A stretch of 64,000 bases of DNA from assembly GCF_030545015.1 (NCBI RefSeq), contig NZ_CP120653.1, positions 2,046,001 to 2,110,000 of the forward strand, given 5' to 3'. This DNA is from Myroides sp. JBRI-B21084. GTDB taxonomy: Bacteria > Bacteroidota > Bacteroidia > Flavobacteriales > Flavobacteriaceae. Positions 17,666 to 26,009 of the stretch are shown in pieces; within the stretch, counting starts at the first letter, position 1, and every line of letters begins with the position of its first letter. The notes beneath the pieces were generated by a model. It ran no database searches, had not been told where the DNA came from, and was given only the letters and a program-made list of their open reading frames with translations. The translations under genes and the position numbers were made by a program.

Positions 17666-18868
17666 TTATTTAAATTTTACAGCTAAGGTAATAATATGCG
17701 AATTTAAGCCGTTGTTTCTACTATAATAGCCATAACGTACTTCAAAGCTATTTATTTGCTTTATATGAAACAAACCGTTGTTTGCGTCTACTTTTTTAAA
17801 TCCTAAACCAATCATATTGCTGCTAAATGCCGATAAATCATAATCACTTGTAAAAAAGTCATCGGTTATTTGGTGTTGATACGTAGGTTTAAAATAATTG
17901 GTAGCGGTTTGGGTATAATACCTGTACGGAACGGTTAACGATGAAAACGCACTTAATTTTAAAGTAGGTTCTATACTAAAAGTATGCGAAGTTATATTCC
18001 AATCGTCCCAATAATATCTATAAAAACTACGTAAAACAAATTGGTCGCCTAAAAAATAATTAGCACGTACACCAACAGGTATTTTAAAGCGCTTGTTAGG
18101 TAAGTTTTCAGATTTTACACTGCTGTCATTAAAATAAACGCGATTAAACTTTGTAGCAAGTAACCCTTCTTGATAGCCCAAATCTAACAAAAATGCCATT
18201 TGAAAATTGCGATTAACAACTTGCGATAACGTAAAACCTAAATTGTATGATGTTCGTGGTTTGCTGTCGCCTTGTTTGTAATTTGGATCGGGATTGTTGC
18301 GCAGTTCTACTGGTAAAATAACTTTCCACGTATCAAAAAAGGCCATTGCTTTTACATTGAATTCGGTATTTTTATTTGCTGAATATTTTGTGTAGCCAAC
18401 ATTTGTTCCCACAGAGAAATAGTCAAATTCTGCTGATGTAGAAACACCTGCAGCAAAAATTTGTTGTTTTTCTTCGTTTTCTGAGCTAAAATTAAGAGAA
18501 GGATACACGCGAACATCCTGATACGAAGCCGATGAAACCGTATTTGGATCAATTTTATCAGACGATGCCGACGTATAAGTGTCAATACCCAATTCAAAAC
18601 CAAACTTTTGTTTGCGGTTTTTTTTATCGGTTCGTGCTAACTTTATATCAAAGTTAGTAGCAATATCGGTTAATTTTTCAGTTCCAATGCCACCTGTAAC
18701 AGCAGAATTGTTTCCGTTTTGCGAATAGTAGCTCGATATAAAATTTACTTCTTCAATTTTAAGTTTCGTTTTTTTGTAAGCAGCGCTATCGTTTTCAATT
18801 TCTTGCGCATGTGTTGTATTTCCCAAAATCAAGCCAATAAAAGCGGCTGTAATAAAATGCTTTTTCAT
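17666..18868 (-). CDS. DUF3570 family outer-membrane beta-barrel protein
   Basis: A 400-aa exported protein with a signal peptide ending at TTHAQ and a body of alternating short beta strands finishing in ITLAVKFK, typical of an outer-membrane barrel. It fits the DUF3570 family. In many Gram-negative bacteria this family sits with a DUF4266 lipoprotein, an ApbE flavin transferase and a thioredoxin-like protein, exactly the four genes here. Its job is unknown; the neighbours suggest an envelope redox role. It starts 11 nt after the DUF4266 gene and is the last gene of the operon. Confidence 0.8.
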   Translation of the reverse strand: MKKHFITAAFIGLILGNTTHAQEIENDSAAYKKTKLKIEEVNFISSYYSQNGNNSAVTGGIGTEKLTDIATNFDIKLARTDKKNRKQKFGFELGIDTYTSASSDKIDPNTVSSASYQDVRVYPSLNFSSENEEKQQIFAAGVSTSAEFDYFSVGTNVGYTKYSANKNTEFNVKAMAFFDTWKVILPVELRNNPDPNYKQGDSKPRTSYNLGFTLSQVVNRNFQMAFLLDLGYQEGLLATKFNRVYFNDSSVKSENLPNKRFKIPVGVRANYFLGDQFVLRSFYRYYWDDWNITSHTFSIEPTLKLSAFSSLTVPYRYYTQTATNYFKPTYQHQITDDFFTSDYDLSAFSSNMIGLGFKKVDANNGLFHIKQINSFEVRYGYYSRNNGLNSHIITLAVKFK

Positions 18869-18879
18869 ACTAATTTTTA

Positions 18880-19086
18880 TTAATTACAACCACAGCCACC
18901 GCCTGTTTTACCGCCATTTGCACCTGAACTAGCTTCGCGGTACAACATAAAAGTATTTTCGAATTTTTCTGATTTTCTTGCGGCAAGTTCCATATCAGAA
19001 TCGTTTATTTTGGCTTTTTGATATTCTTTTACTTCGGCACAACTTGCAAAAGCAATTAAACAACAAGCCAGTACAATTTTTTTCAT
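18880..19086 (-). CDS. DUF4266 lipoprotein with C-terminal GGGCGC tail
   Basis: A 68-aa lipoprotein: the signal ends AFASC with the lipidated cysteine at residue 16, followed by EYQKAKINDSDMEL, typical of DUF4266. The Gly-rich tail SSGANGGKTGGGCGCN (residues 53-68) has two cysteines spaced CxC. The ATG at 19086 gives the lipobox; a start 14 codons upstream would overlap apbE and spoil the signal peptide. It begins 1 nt after the apbE stop. The tail has Ser/Thr and Cys residues that could carry a modification, a metal or a disulfide; which one is not known. Confidence 0.8.
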   Translation of the reverse strand: MKKIVLACCLIAFASCAEVKEYQKAKINDSDMELAARKSEKFENTFMLYREASSGANGGKTGGGCGCN

Positions 19087-19087
19087 T

Positions 19088-20008
19088 TTACGAAAGATTA
19101 ATGTTTTTAGAATGATAAATTTCATCAAAATCGTTAATTATAATACAGCCAATATTAGGTAGTTGATTAATAAAATCTAAACCTACATCAACACCTAAAA
19201 TAGTAACAGGTGTTGCAAGTGCATCGGCAATTTCTGCATTTTCGGCAATAATGGTAACACTTTTTATACCTTCAATAGGAAAACCGGTTTTAGGGTTAAT
19301 TGTGTGCGAATATTTTTTGCCATTTATAACTACAAATTTTTCATAATTGCCCGATGTAGCAACAGATGTATTGGTGATTTGAAACGACGAAAACAAGGTT
19401 TCTTTTTTATTAGGATCTGCAATGCCAATGGTCCAAGGCTTTCCGTTTTCTTGCATTCCCCAAGTAGTTAAATCGCCCGCAGCATTAACAATTCCACTGG
19501 TTATTCCGTTTTCAATAAGTATGTTTTTAGCTTTTTCGGCAGCGTATCCTTTACCAATACCGCCAAAACCTATTCGCATCCCCTTGTTTTTTAAAAAAAT
19601 GGTATTTTGTTCAGCATTAAGTATTATGTTGTTATAGTTAATCAGTGCTACTGCTTTTTTAGCTTCAACTGCATTGGGTAATTGAGTCATTTGTAAATCA
19701 AAATTCCAAAAGCGTTTATCAATACTGCCATAGGTAATATCAAAAGCGCCTTGAGTAATTTTAGAAATCATTTGGCATCTACAAATTAAATCAAAAACTT
19801 CTTGGGTAACTTTTACGGGTTTTATGCCTGCATTTTCATTTATTTCATACGTTATACTTTTTGTAGAAAAAGTAGTTAACAGGTTTTCAATGCGCTTAAT
19901 TTCTTCAATTGCTTTGTTCACAACTTGTTCGCCCAATTGTTCATTGGTGCATACAACAGTAATCTCAAATTGATTTCCCATCAATTTTTGATTTTTTTTA
20001 AAAAGCAT
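19088..20008 (-). CDS. apbE: FAD:protein FMN transferase (ApbE family)
   Basis: Moves FMN from FAD onto Thr/Ser of extracytoplasmic proteins. The protein is 306 aa with family motifs GIGKGYAAEKAKNIL, NAAGDLTTWG, the nucleotide-loop motif YSHTINPKTGFPI, and metal-binding DALATPVTIL near the C terminus. No signal peptide is obvious (the N terminus is MLFKKNQKLMGNQFEIT), so export or membrane attachment is uncertain; many flavobacterial ApbE proteins are lipoproteins. Its start overlaps the upstream thioredoxin-like gene by one base. No recognised flavinylation target such as NqrC or RnfG is encoded in the window, so the neighbouring small lipoprotein is the candidate. Confidence 0.88.
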   Translation of the reverse strand: MLFKKNQKLMGNQFEITVVCTNEQLGEQVVNKAIEEIKRIENLLTTFSTKSITYEINENAGIKPVKVTQEVFDLICRCQMISKITQGAFDITYGSIDKRFWNFDLQMTQLPNAVEAKKAVALINYNNIILNAEQNTIFLKNKGMRIGFGGIGKGYAAEKAKNILIENGITSGIVNAAGDLTTWGMQENGKPWTIGIADPNKKETLFSSFQITNTSVATSGNYEKFVVINGKKYSHTINPKTGFPIEGIKSVTIIAENAEIADALATPVTILGVDVGLDFINQLPNIGCIIINDFDEIYHSKNINLS

Positions 20009-20427
20009 TATTTTTTAAGTTTTTCAATAAATTGCGAAAGATCTTCTTTAGGATAACCTTCCCATTTTTTTAAAACCTTTCCGTTTGTGTCAATTTGTAG
20101 GATTAGAGGGAAGATTCCTTTAGAATTGTATTTTTCTGCTAAAGCATCGTTTTCTTTTTCAATATCTTTAGATAGTTTATTTTTAGATTTTCTTGGAAAA
20201 TCGGCATTGTAAACAATTAAATTCTTAGCGGCAAATGTTTGAAACTCGTTTGAGTTAACCATGAATTTTTTAAATTTTATACATGGTGCACACCAATCTG
20301 ATCCAGAAAAGTAAAGTAAAACAGTTTTGTGTTCGGTTTTTGCTTTTTCTAATTTTTGAGAAAAAGTACTAGTTTGTGCCCATCCCAAAGTTGAGATTAA
20401 TAGAAAAAGGGCTACAATTTTTTTCAT
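20008..20427 (-). CDS. Periplasmic thioredoxin-like protein
   Basis: A 139-aa exported thioredoxin-fold protein with a signal peptide (ends GWAQ, residue 18). The active site is SGSDWCAPC with C46 and C49 in a CxxC, followed by IKFKKFMVNSNEF. The cis-proline region appears as GIFPLILQID. The overall form is like the thioredoxin_7/DUF255-like periplasmic proteins. First gene of the operon thioredoxin-apbE-DUF4266-DUF3570; overlaps apbE by one base. It could keep the CxC of the DUF4266 tail reduced or oxidised, but that is inference. Confidence 0.85.
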   Translation of the reverse strand: MKKIVALFLLISTLGWAQTSTFSQKLEKAKTEHKTVLLYFSGSDWCAPCIKFKKFMVNSNEFQTFAAKNLIVYNADFPRKSKNKLSKDIEKENDALAEKYNSKGIFPLILQIDTNGKVLKKWEGYPKEDLSQFIEKLKK

Positions 20428-20480
20428 TGGTTCTTTAGAATTAAAGTTTATTAAAGATAACGAAAAATGTTTTTTAGGTA

Positions 20481-20498
20481 TTGTAACAAATGTTACAA
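20481..20498. promoter_or_regulatory. Palindromic operator candidate TTGTAAC-AAAT-GTTACAA
   Basis: Perfect 7-4-7 inverted repeat 54-71 nt upstream of the thioredoxin-like gene start (minus strand). Spacing and symmetry suit a helix-turn-helix dimer such as a CRP/FNR-family regulator, but no half-site matches a motif I can name with confidence. As RNA it would make only a weak hairpin without a U-tract. Confidence 0.4.
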
Positions 20499-20513
20499 AT
20501 AGTACTGTTTGTA

Positions 20514-21011
20514 TTAAATCTCATTAAACTTTTGAAAAGCATCTCTAGGTGTACCATCTGCTACATAAATAACACCACAATACGTAAAACCATTCTTTTT
20601 AAAAAAGTTTTGCATAGGTAGGTTATTGTTATTGGTATCAACCCGTATGTTATTAATTTGACTAAAGCAAAAATCAAAACAAGCTTTGGCAATACCTTTT
20701 GTTTTTCCGTTTGATGCTAGTCTGTGAATTACACCATAAGGTTCGTTATTTAACCATTTTCCGTTGTCAATGATATTGTATGTAGGTTCTGGATTATCGC
20801 CTTTTAAAAATGAGAAGTAACCTACAATTTCGCTATCTTTCAAACAAATGTAGCCTATTTTTTGGTTGATATCATTCATGATAACTTCTGACGACGGATA
20901 ACCGTTGTTCCACTGTGTATGATTGCCTGTAGCCCGCATCATGTTTCGTGCATCATCAATAACTTGCATAATGCTGTTTAATTGTTCGGGATTTGCTTTA
21001 CAAATTTTCAT
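20514..21011 (-). CDS. GNAT family N-acetyltransferase
   Basis: A 165-aa soluble protein with the GNAT fold layout: beta strands around residues 45-70 (QKIGYICLKDSEIVGYFSF), the acetyl-CoA-binding region near GVIHRLASNGKTKGIAKACF, and a C-terminal NFFKKNGFTYCGVIYV segment typical of the family. The substrate is unknown; small-molecule or peptide N-acetylation is possible. It stands alone, with the terminator of the TonB operon on one side and the thioredoxin-apbE operon on the other, all on the minus strand. Confidence 0.82.
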   Translation of the reverse strand: MKICKANPEQLNSIMQVIDDARNMMRATGNHTQWNNGYPSSEVIMNDINQKIGYICLKDSEIVGYFSFLKGDNPEPTYNIIDNGKWLNNEPYGVIHRLASNGKTKGIAKACFDFCFSQINNIRVDTNNNNLPMQNFFKKNGFTYCGVIYVADGTPRDAFQKFNEI

Positions 21012-21052
21012 AGCAATTGTTTTGATTTTTAAAGATATTGTTTGCTTTTGAT

Positions 21053-21084
21053 AAAAACAAAAACGCCTTCTAAAAAAGAAGGCG
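21053..21084 (-). terminator. Terminator of the TonB receptor operon
   Basis: On the minus strand CGCCTTC / GAAGGCG (21078-21084 with 21064-21070) is followed by a T-rich tail (21053-21063). It lies 25 nt past the stop of the DUF5689 gene. Confidence 0.75.
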
Positions 21085-21108
21085 CATTTTGAAATATTTA
21101 AACTACTA

Positions 21109-22464
21109 TTATTGAAACATTATATTATCAATTTGTATGGTTGTAGTAACCGATGTATTTCCTGAATATTCAAAAATAATATATCCGTTACCAGTTACAC
21201 TACTTGGGAATTGGTAACTACCACTTGGTGTAAAGTTAGCTGCATAACCCGTTGTTGTTCCGCTTGAATACGTAAACTGCGATGTAATGTTTGTGAAACC
21301 AGCAGTACTTATGTAATCACCATAAGTGAAATTAGCTGCAGGTACATAATACACATTTAAAACTTCGCCATTGTAATATCCGTCTTTTGTTTCAAATGAT
21401 AACGTATTGTTGCCATTAAATTGAACCGGAACAATAAAATAACTTTTTGTTGTAGTTGCTTGGTTACCAAAAGCAGTTAACTGAATGTATTTATTGTTTT
21501 GGAACGATTTAACTGCCCAATATCTTCCACCTAAAGCATAATCGTTACCATATTGAGGGAATGAGCTAGATGTAGATGCTGTTGCAAAACTTTCAAAGTT
21601 TTCGTTAACAGTAGTAGTAAATATCATGCTTTCACCACCAATTGCGGTTGCTTCACGGATGCGTTGGTTTGTAAGTTTAATATCTTTGTAAGTGCGTACC
21701 ATAAATTGGTAGTCACTGTTGTATTTTGTTAATACTCCACGAATTTTACCGTTGTTTTCTGGCACAACATTTTTTGCAAATTTTGCAAATTCACTAGTTC
21801 TAAAAATCATGTTACCGGTTGCATCAACAATCATGTGGTTAGTTGCGCCACCTAAAACATTGGTTGGATCGTAAAAAGTTTTACCAATTGCGTTATCGTC
21901 AAACTGTACTTGATTAATTTCCACCAAGGTGTTAATGTAATTGTCGTTTTTTAAATCGGCAAGTGTAATGGTTTTCATTAAATCTTCTTCGGCAACAACA
22001 TCAGCAGAAGGGAATACTTTTTTGTAAAAGTCTTGCGGACGCATTCTACCTACGCTGGTTTCTTCATAAATATCGCCTAAAACTAATGAACCGTGAGCAA
22101 TAGTAAAATACATATCTTTTAAGTAGATATACACTTTGCGGCCAGGCGCCATGTCGTTACTTATGTTGTACATATCAACCGAAATTGAAAAGCCTTTAGT
22201 ACCTTCGCGGTTTTGTAGCGATACTGATTTGTAAAATGTACCTCCTTCGTCAGACGATGAAACGTAAGCTTCTAAGATATCATCTTCGGTGTATTTTTGT
22301 AAAGTTGTATTTGCTTTAGAGTATAATTCATCTAAAGTAATAGTAGCTTCTGCTTTATGATATTCAATTTGCGGAGTATCATAATCGTCGCTGTTTGCAC
22401 AGCTTGTTGTTGTTAATAATGCAGTAATAGCTAAAACTGCAAATGTAAATTTTATAGTTTTCAT
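21109..22464 (-). CDS. DUF5689 domain lipoprotein
   Basis: A 451-aa surface or outer-membrane lipoprotein. The signal ends LLTTTSC (lipidated C22). Residues ~30-270 form a DUF5689-type region of OB-fold character (ITLDELYS, DILEAYVSSSDEGGTFYKSV, LVEINQVQF, GVLTKYNSDYQFMVRT). Residues ~290-451 form a choice-of-anchor-type beta domain ending in IQIDNIMFQ. DUF5689 proteins commonly accompany TonB receptors and secreted nucleases in Bacteroidota. Third gene of the operon after the receptor and a second lipoprotein; probably a surface substrate-binding protein. The substrate is not known. Confidence 0.82.
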   Translation of the reverse strand: MKTIKFTFAVLAITALLTTTSCANSDDYDTPQIEYHKAEATITLDELYSKANTTLQKYTEDDILEAYVSSSDEGGTFYKSVSLQNREGTKGFSISVDMYNISNDMAPGRKVYIYLKDMYFTIAHGSLVLGDIYEETSVGRMRPQDFYKKVFPSADVVAEEDLMKTITLADLKNDNYINTLVEINQVQFDDNAIGKTFYDPTNVLGGATNHMIVDATGNMIFRTSEFAKFAKNVVPENNGKIRGVLTKYNSDYQFMVRTYKDIKLTNQRIREATAIGGESMIFTTTVNENFESFATASTSSSFPQYGNDYALGGRYWAVKSFQNNKYIQLTAFGNQATTTKSYFIVPVQFNGNNTLSFETKDGYYNGEVLNVYYVPAANFTYGDYISTAGFTNITSQFTYSSGTTTGYAANFTPSGSYQFPSSVTGNGYIIFEYSGNTSVTTTIQIDNIMFQ

Positions 22465-22467
22465 AGA

Positions 22468-23079
22468 TTAAAACACTTTAATATTATCCACTTCATAAGT
22501 TCCATCAGCACTAGTATCGGTACCGCTACCTGTTGCTCTAAAAGCAATTTTTATATTCCCTTTAAAGTCAGCTAAACTAACAATGCCAGAGTTTACCCAT
22601 TTAAAGTTAGATCCACCAACAATAGGTTTGTTAAAATTAAGTTTAACACTATCGGCAGAAGTTTCGGTGATGTTATGAATAACGTATAATTCTAAATCGT
22701 TTTTAGTAACATCGGTTACGTATCCTTGCGTTGAAATAAAAGTAAGGCGTTTTAAATTTGCTTGATCAATATTAAATGCTTTAGAAATAATCCACGATTC
22801 ATTTTCAACATCTTTAACAGCACCACCCGAAGCATAGCCCGAAAAGTATAGGTAACTGTTATTACTACGTGTTTCAAATTTCCAAGGTTTTGTTCCTTTA
22901 ACTACATCATTTGTCCATGTGTTAGCTTCTGTGTTACCTTGTGTAAACCATTCAAAATCATCGAAAAAAATTGATGGGCTGTATTGTGGTAATTCCTGTT
23001 CGTTTTCTGGTGAACAAGCTGTAAATAAACTTGTTAATGCTATTACAGCTATTGGGAATATGTATAATAATTTTTTCAT
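22468..23079 (-). CDS. Choice-of-anchor J-like lipoprotein
   Basis: A 203-aa lipoprotein: signal MKKLLYIFPIAV ending LFTAC (C22), then a single beta-jelly-roll-type domain with FFDDFEWFTQG, SWIISKAFNI and a closing YEVDNIKVF, the pattern of choice-of-anchor J / DUF5017-like binding modules. The ATG at 23079 is chosen; the frame runs four codons further to a TTG that would lengthen the signal for no reason. It sits between the receptor gene (13-nt gap) and the DUF5689 gene (3-nt gap), so it is likely a partner of the receptor on the cell surface. Confidence 0.75.
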   Translation of the reverse strand: MKKLLYIFPIAVIALTSLFTACSPENEQELPQYSPSIFFDDFEWFTQGNTEANTWTNDVVKGTKPWKFETRSNNSYLYFSGYASGGAVKDVENESWIISKAFNIDQANLKRLTFISTQGYVTDVTKNDLELYVIHNITETSADSVKLNFNKPIVGGSNFKWVNSGIVSLADFKGNIKIAFRATGSGTDTSADGTYEVDNIKVF

Positions 23080-23091
23080 ATCACTTTTCAA

Positions 23092-25878
23092 TTAAAAGTT
23101 CATGTATAAATTTAAGAAATAAGTTCTGCCAAAGCCGTAGAAATATTTAGGGCCAAAGGTACGTGTACCACTTGCTTGATCCATTAATAATTCGCGGTAA
23201 TTTGCGTTACGTGCTTGTTCAAAACCACCTGTTTTGTATTCTAAACCTAATACGTTGTTAACCGATGCAAAGAAGCCAAATGTTTTACCATTAATTCTCC
23301 ACGATTTACCACCTTGTAGGTTTACTAAGAAAATATCGTCTAATTTTTCTTGTTTTAATAAACGTTTTGCTACGTTGGTATCAATTTCGTTAAACGCTGC
23401 ACCACCTTGACCTGGTTCTGCAAAGAAATTGTTTGTTCTTAATAAAGGCGATACATCTAAATAAATATCAGTTAAAAAGTTTGCGTTTGCACCAATCCAC
23501 CAATATTTTGGATCGCGGTATTCAACACCAATTGAATATGCTTGTTGTGGCGATCCACCTACGCGATAGTTTTTAATGTAGCTGGTGCCATAGTTAATTA
23601 GTGGGTTTAAACCACTTTCACGTCTTCCGTCAACATTTAAATAAACATTAGCGTTGTCAGAGAAAATTGTTTGCCCATAGTTTGCAGCTGCAGTTACTTT
23701 AATGGTTTTTGTAGCTTGGTATTCAGCACCTAATTCTACACCCATGCTTTGTTTGTTGATACCGCGAGTAATTTCTGCAACAAAATCACTGCTAGTTGCG
23801 TCGTCTAATTCTAAATCAATACCGTCTGCAAAGAAGAACGATGTTCTTGTAGCATCTTTAATATCGTTAAAATAAGCGCCAATTCTACCTTTTACTTTTG
23901 GTGTACGTATAATATAGTTAATATCGGTACCAAAAACTTTTTCGTTGTCTAAGTTGTTAATTTTACCGTCGCTAATTCTAATATTTGTATAGCTGTTACG
24001 AATTGAAGGTGCTTGTGTATAGTAACTTGCATTAAAGTTAAATATGTGTTGACCTGTTAATTTATAAGTTGCCCCACCTTTAAAACCAAAGTTTTCAAAA
24101 GATATTTTGCTGCCTTTACCGTATGAAGAATCGGCATATAAAGCATTTTTATACAAACCTTCGCGTTGATAATCGGTGTACGAAGCATTTTGTGATAAAT
24201 AAAAATCTAATTTGCCAAAGTTAAATTGAAACTGTGTAAATAAATCAACCACATTTGCGTGCATAATATAGTTGTATCCGTATTTATCGCCTTGGTAAAC
24301 TTTACGGTTAGGGTTGTTCACATCAGAATCGGCAAATTCAGAACTTAAAAATAAATCGCGATCTTCTAAATACTGTCCGCCTAATAAATCAATCATTTCT
24401 TGGTAGTTTTCTGATCTTAATTTGCGATAAGTTAAACCTGCATTAAAGCCAACTTTATTAGAAATTTGTGTATTAAATAAAGTATTTGCAGTTAATTGGT
24501 TGTCTTGAGTAACATCGGCATATAAAGCATTAACCGATTTGCCTAACATAATGTTTTGTTGGTATAAACGATCCCAGTTAATTTGTGAATTAGCTAAGAA
24601 ATCGTTTCTGTTTTGTTCAGCTTTAGCAAAATCTGGTGTCCAAACGGGTACGCTGCCCGATGTGTCATGTAAGTTTAAATAGTAACTTGGTAAATTTTTG
24701 TAGTATGTAGGATCTGGATTATTTGCGCCGTTATAATCTAAGCGGCTATTAGAAATTTTTCCAAATTGATACGATACGTTAGTATTTAAAGTAGATTTTT
24801 CGCTGATGTTCCAATAATGACTTAAAATAAACAACGGTTCTTCAACATCTTTATCACGTGAATTGCGTTTTTTGCCATTTTGCCAACCCCAGTATGAGTT
24901 GTATTTGTAACCCATTAAGTCAATAACCTCTTGTGTATTAGGGCCGTTTTTACCGCGACTGTTTTGTGCGTAAATAGCCGATAAGTTTAAGCTGTGGTTG
25001 TTGTTAATTCTTTTTTCAACAGCTAAGAAAAACGATTTTGCATCATAATCTGTTCCATCAAAAAAGCCTTCTTTTGCTAAACGATATGAAGCCGACGCTG
25101 CATATGCCCAACCATTTTTAGTCATACCCGAACCGTAAGTTATCATTCCACGGCCGCTGTAATTGGTATTAGCACCCGATAACGAAACTCTTGTTCCTGT
25201 ACGAATGAACGAAGCGCGCGTGTTAATAGCTTGTACCCCTAAAATACCACCAAAAGCATAATCGCTAGGCATAGAACCGTTAATGAATTCTTGATTACGG
25301 GTAGCATCGTTTAAACCGCCCCAGTTAGAAAACTGCGGACGCCCGTCTACAATTTTGTTCATAGAAATACCATTAATAAAGATATTTCCATATTCGTTAT
25401 CTAAACCTCTAATTCTAAAGCGTGCCTGCCCCCAGTTAAAAGCAGCTGCTTGGCGAAAAGGATCGCGCGATGCTTGAAGTAAGCCCGAAGTAGTTTCAGA
25501 ACCAGAATTGTCATCACCCAAATCATTTTCGGTAAGGGTAATTAAACTTAATTGTTGTTCAGATGTAACATCTTCTTCCAAGTAAATAGTACCTAAATCT
25601 ACATCATTATCGGTAGGAATATCCAAAATAAATTGCTTTTGAATATACCCCGTAAAGTTAATAAACAGTACCTGATTACCTGTGGTAGGGTTTAAAATTT
25701 CAAATTCACCTTGCGCATTTGTTGTTGCCGATAAATTTGTGTTAGATAAATTTGCAGTTACATTTAACAAGGGTTGCTGTGTTTTTGCATCAACAACCAC
25801 CCCGCGTAACGCTTTACTTTGTGCCCAAGTTGTTAGGGTAATTAACACTAAAAAAGTGCTAAAGAGTAATTTTTTCAT
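23092..25878 (-). CDS. TonB-dependent outer-membrane receptor with carboxypeptidase-like N-terminal domain
   Basis: A 928-aa receptor: signal peptide (ends TTWAQ), an N-terminal carboxypeptidase-regulatory-like domain (LRGVVVDAKTQQPLLNVTAN, residues ~24-100), a plug with RFRIRGLDNEYGNIFINGI, and a long beta-barrel ending in an aromatic residue (YFLNLYMNF), as required for outer-membrane insertion. It is not a standard SusC; no SusD homologue follows, and two small lipoproteins take that place. A -7 promoter element sits about 60 nt upstream. The ligand is unknown; the divergent nuclease/phosphatase gene hints at nucleic-acid or phosphoester uptake, which is inference. Confidence 0.9.
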   Translation of the reverse strand: MKKLLFSTFLVLITLTTWAQSKALRGVVVDAKTQQPLLNVTANLSNTNLSATTNAQGEFEILNPTTGNQVLFINFTGYIQKQFILDIPTDNDVDLGTIYLEEDVTSEQQLSLITLTENDLGDDNSGSETTSGLLQASRDPFRQAAAFNWGQARFRIRGLDNEYGNIFINGISMNKIVDGRPQFSNWGGLNDATRNQEFINGSMPSDYAFGGILGVQAINTRASFIRTGTRVSLSGANTNYSGRGMITYGSGMTKNGWAYAASASYRLAKEGFFDGTDYDAKSFFLAVEKRINNNHSLNLSAIYAQNSRGKNGPNTQEVIDLMGYKYNSYWGWQNGKKRNSRDKDVEEPLFILSHYWNISEKSTLNTNVSYQFGKISNSRLDYNGANNPDPTYYKNLPSYYLNLHDTSGSVPVWTPDFAKAEQNRNDFLANSQINWDRLYQQNIMLGKSVNALYADVTQDNQLTANTLFNTQISNKVGFNAGLTYRKLRSENYQEMIDLLGGQYLEDRDLFLSSEFADSDVNNPNRKVYQGDKYGYNYIMHANVVDLFTQFQFNFGKLDFYLSQNASYTDYQREGLYKNALYADSSYGKGSKISFENFGFKGGATYKLTGQHIFNFNASYYTQAPSIRNSYTNIRISDGKINNLDNEKVFGTDINYIIRTPKVKGRIGAYFNDIKDATRTSFFFADGIDLELDDATSSDFVAEITRGINKQSMGVELGAEYQATKTIKVTAAANYGQTIFSDNANVYLNVDGRRESGLNPLINYGTSYIKNYRVGGSPQQAYSIGVEYRDPKYWWIGANANFLTDIYLDVSPLLRTNNFFAEPGQGGAAFNEIDTNVAKRLLKQEKLDDIFLVNLQGGKSWRINGKTFGFFASVNNVLGLEYKTGGFEQARNANYRELLMDQASGTRTFGPKYFYGFGRTYFLNLYMNF

Positions 25879-25936
25879 AAAAACTAAAAATAACCTGTTT
25901 GAAAATTTTGTAAGCTTAATCTAAACTTAACTCCCT

Positions 25937-25945
25937 GCAAATGTA
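25937..25945 (-). promoter_or_regulatory. -7 promoter element of the TonB receptor operon
   Basis: Minus strand TACATTTGC matches TAnnTTTGC. It lies 59 nt before the receptor ATG at 25878, for a leader of about 50 nt. No good -33 TTG is seen. Confidence 0.55.
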
Positions 25946-25965
25946 GTTATTTTATAAATATTAAT

Positions 25966-25973
25966 TAATTTTG
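25966..25973 (+). promoter_or_regulatory. -7 promoter element of the EEP gene
   Basis: TAATTTTG matches TAnnTTTG and lies 36 nt before the ATG at 26010. It is only 20 bp from the opposed promoter of the TonB operon, so the two divergent units may share regulation. Confidence 0.55.
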
Positions 25974-26009
25974 TGCCATTGTTTGTTGAAAACTTTATAT
26001 TTAATTAAT

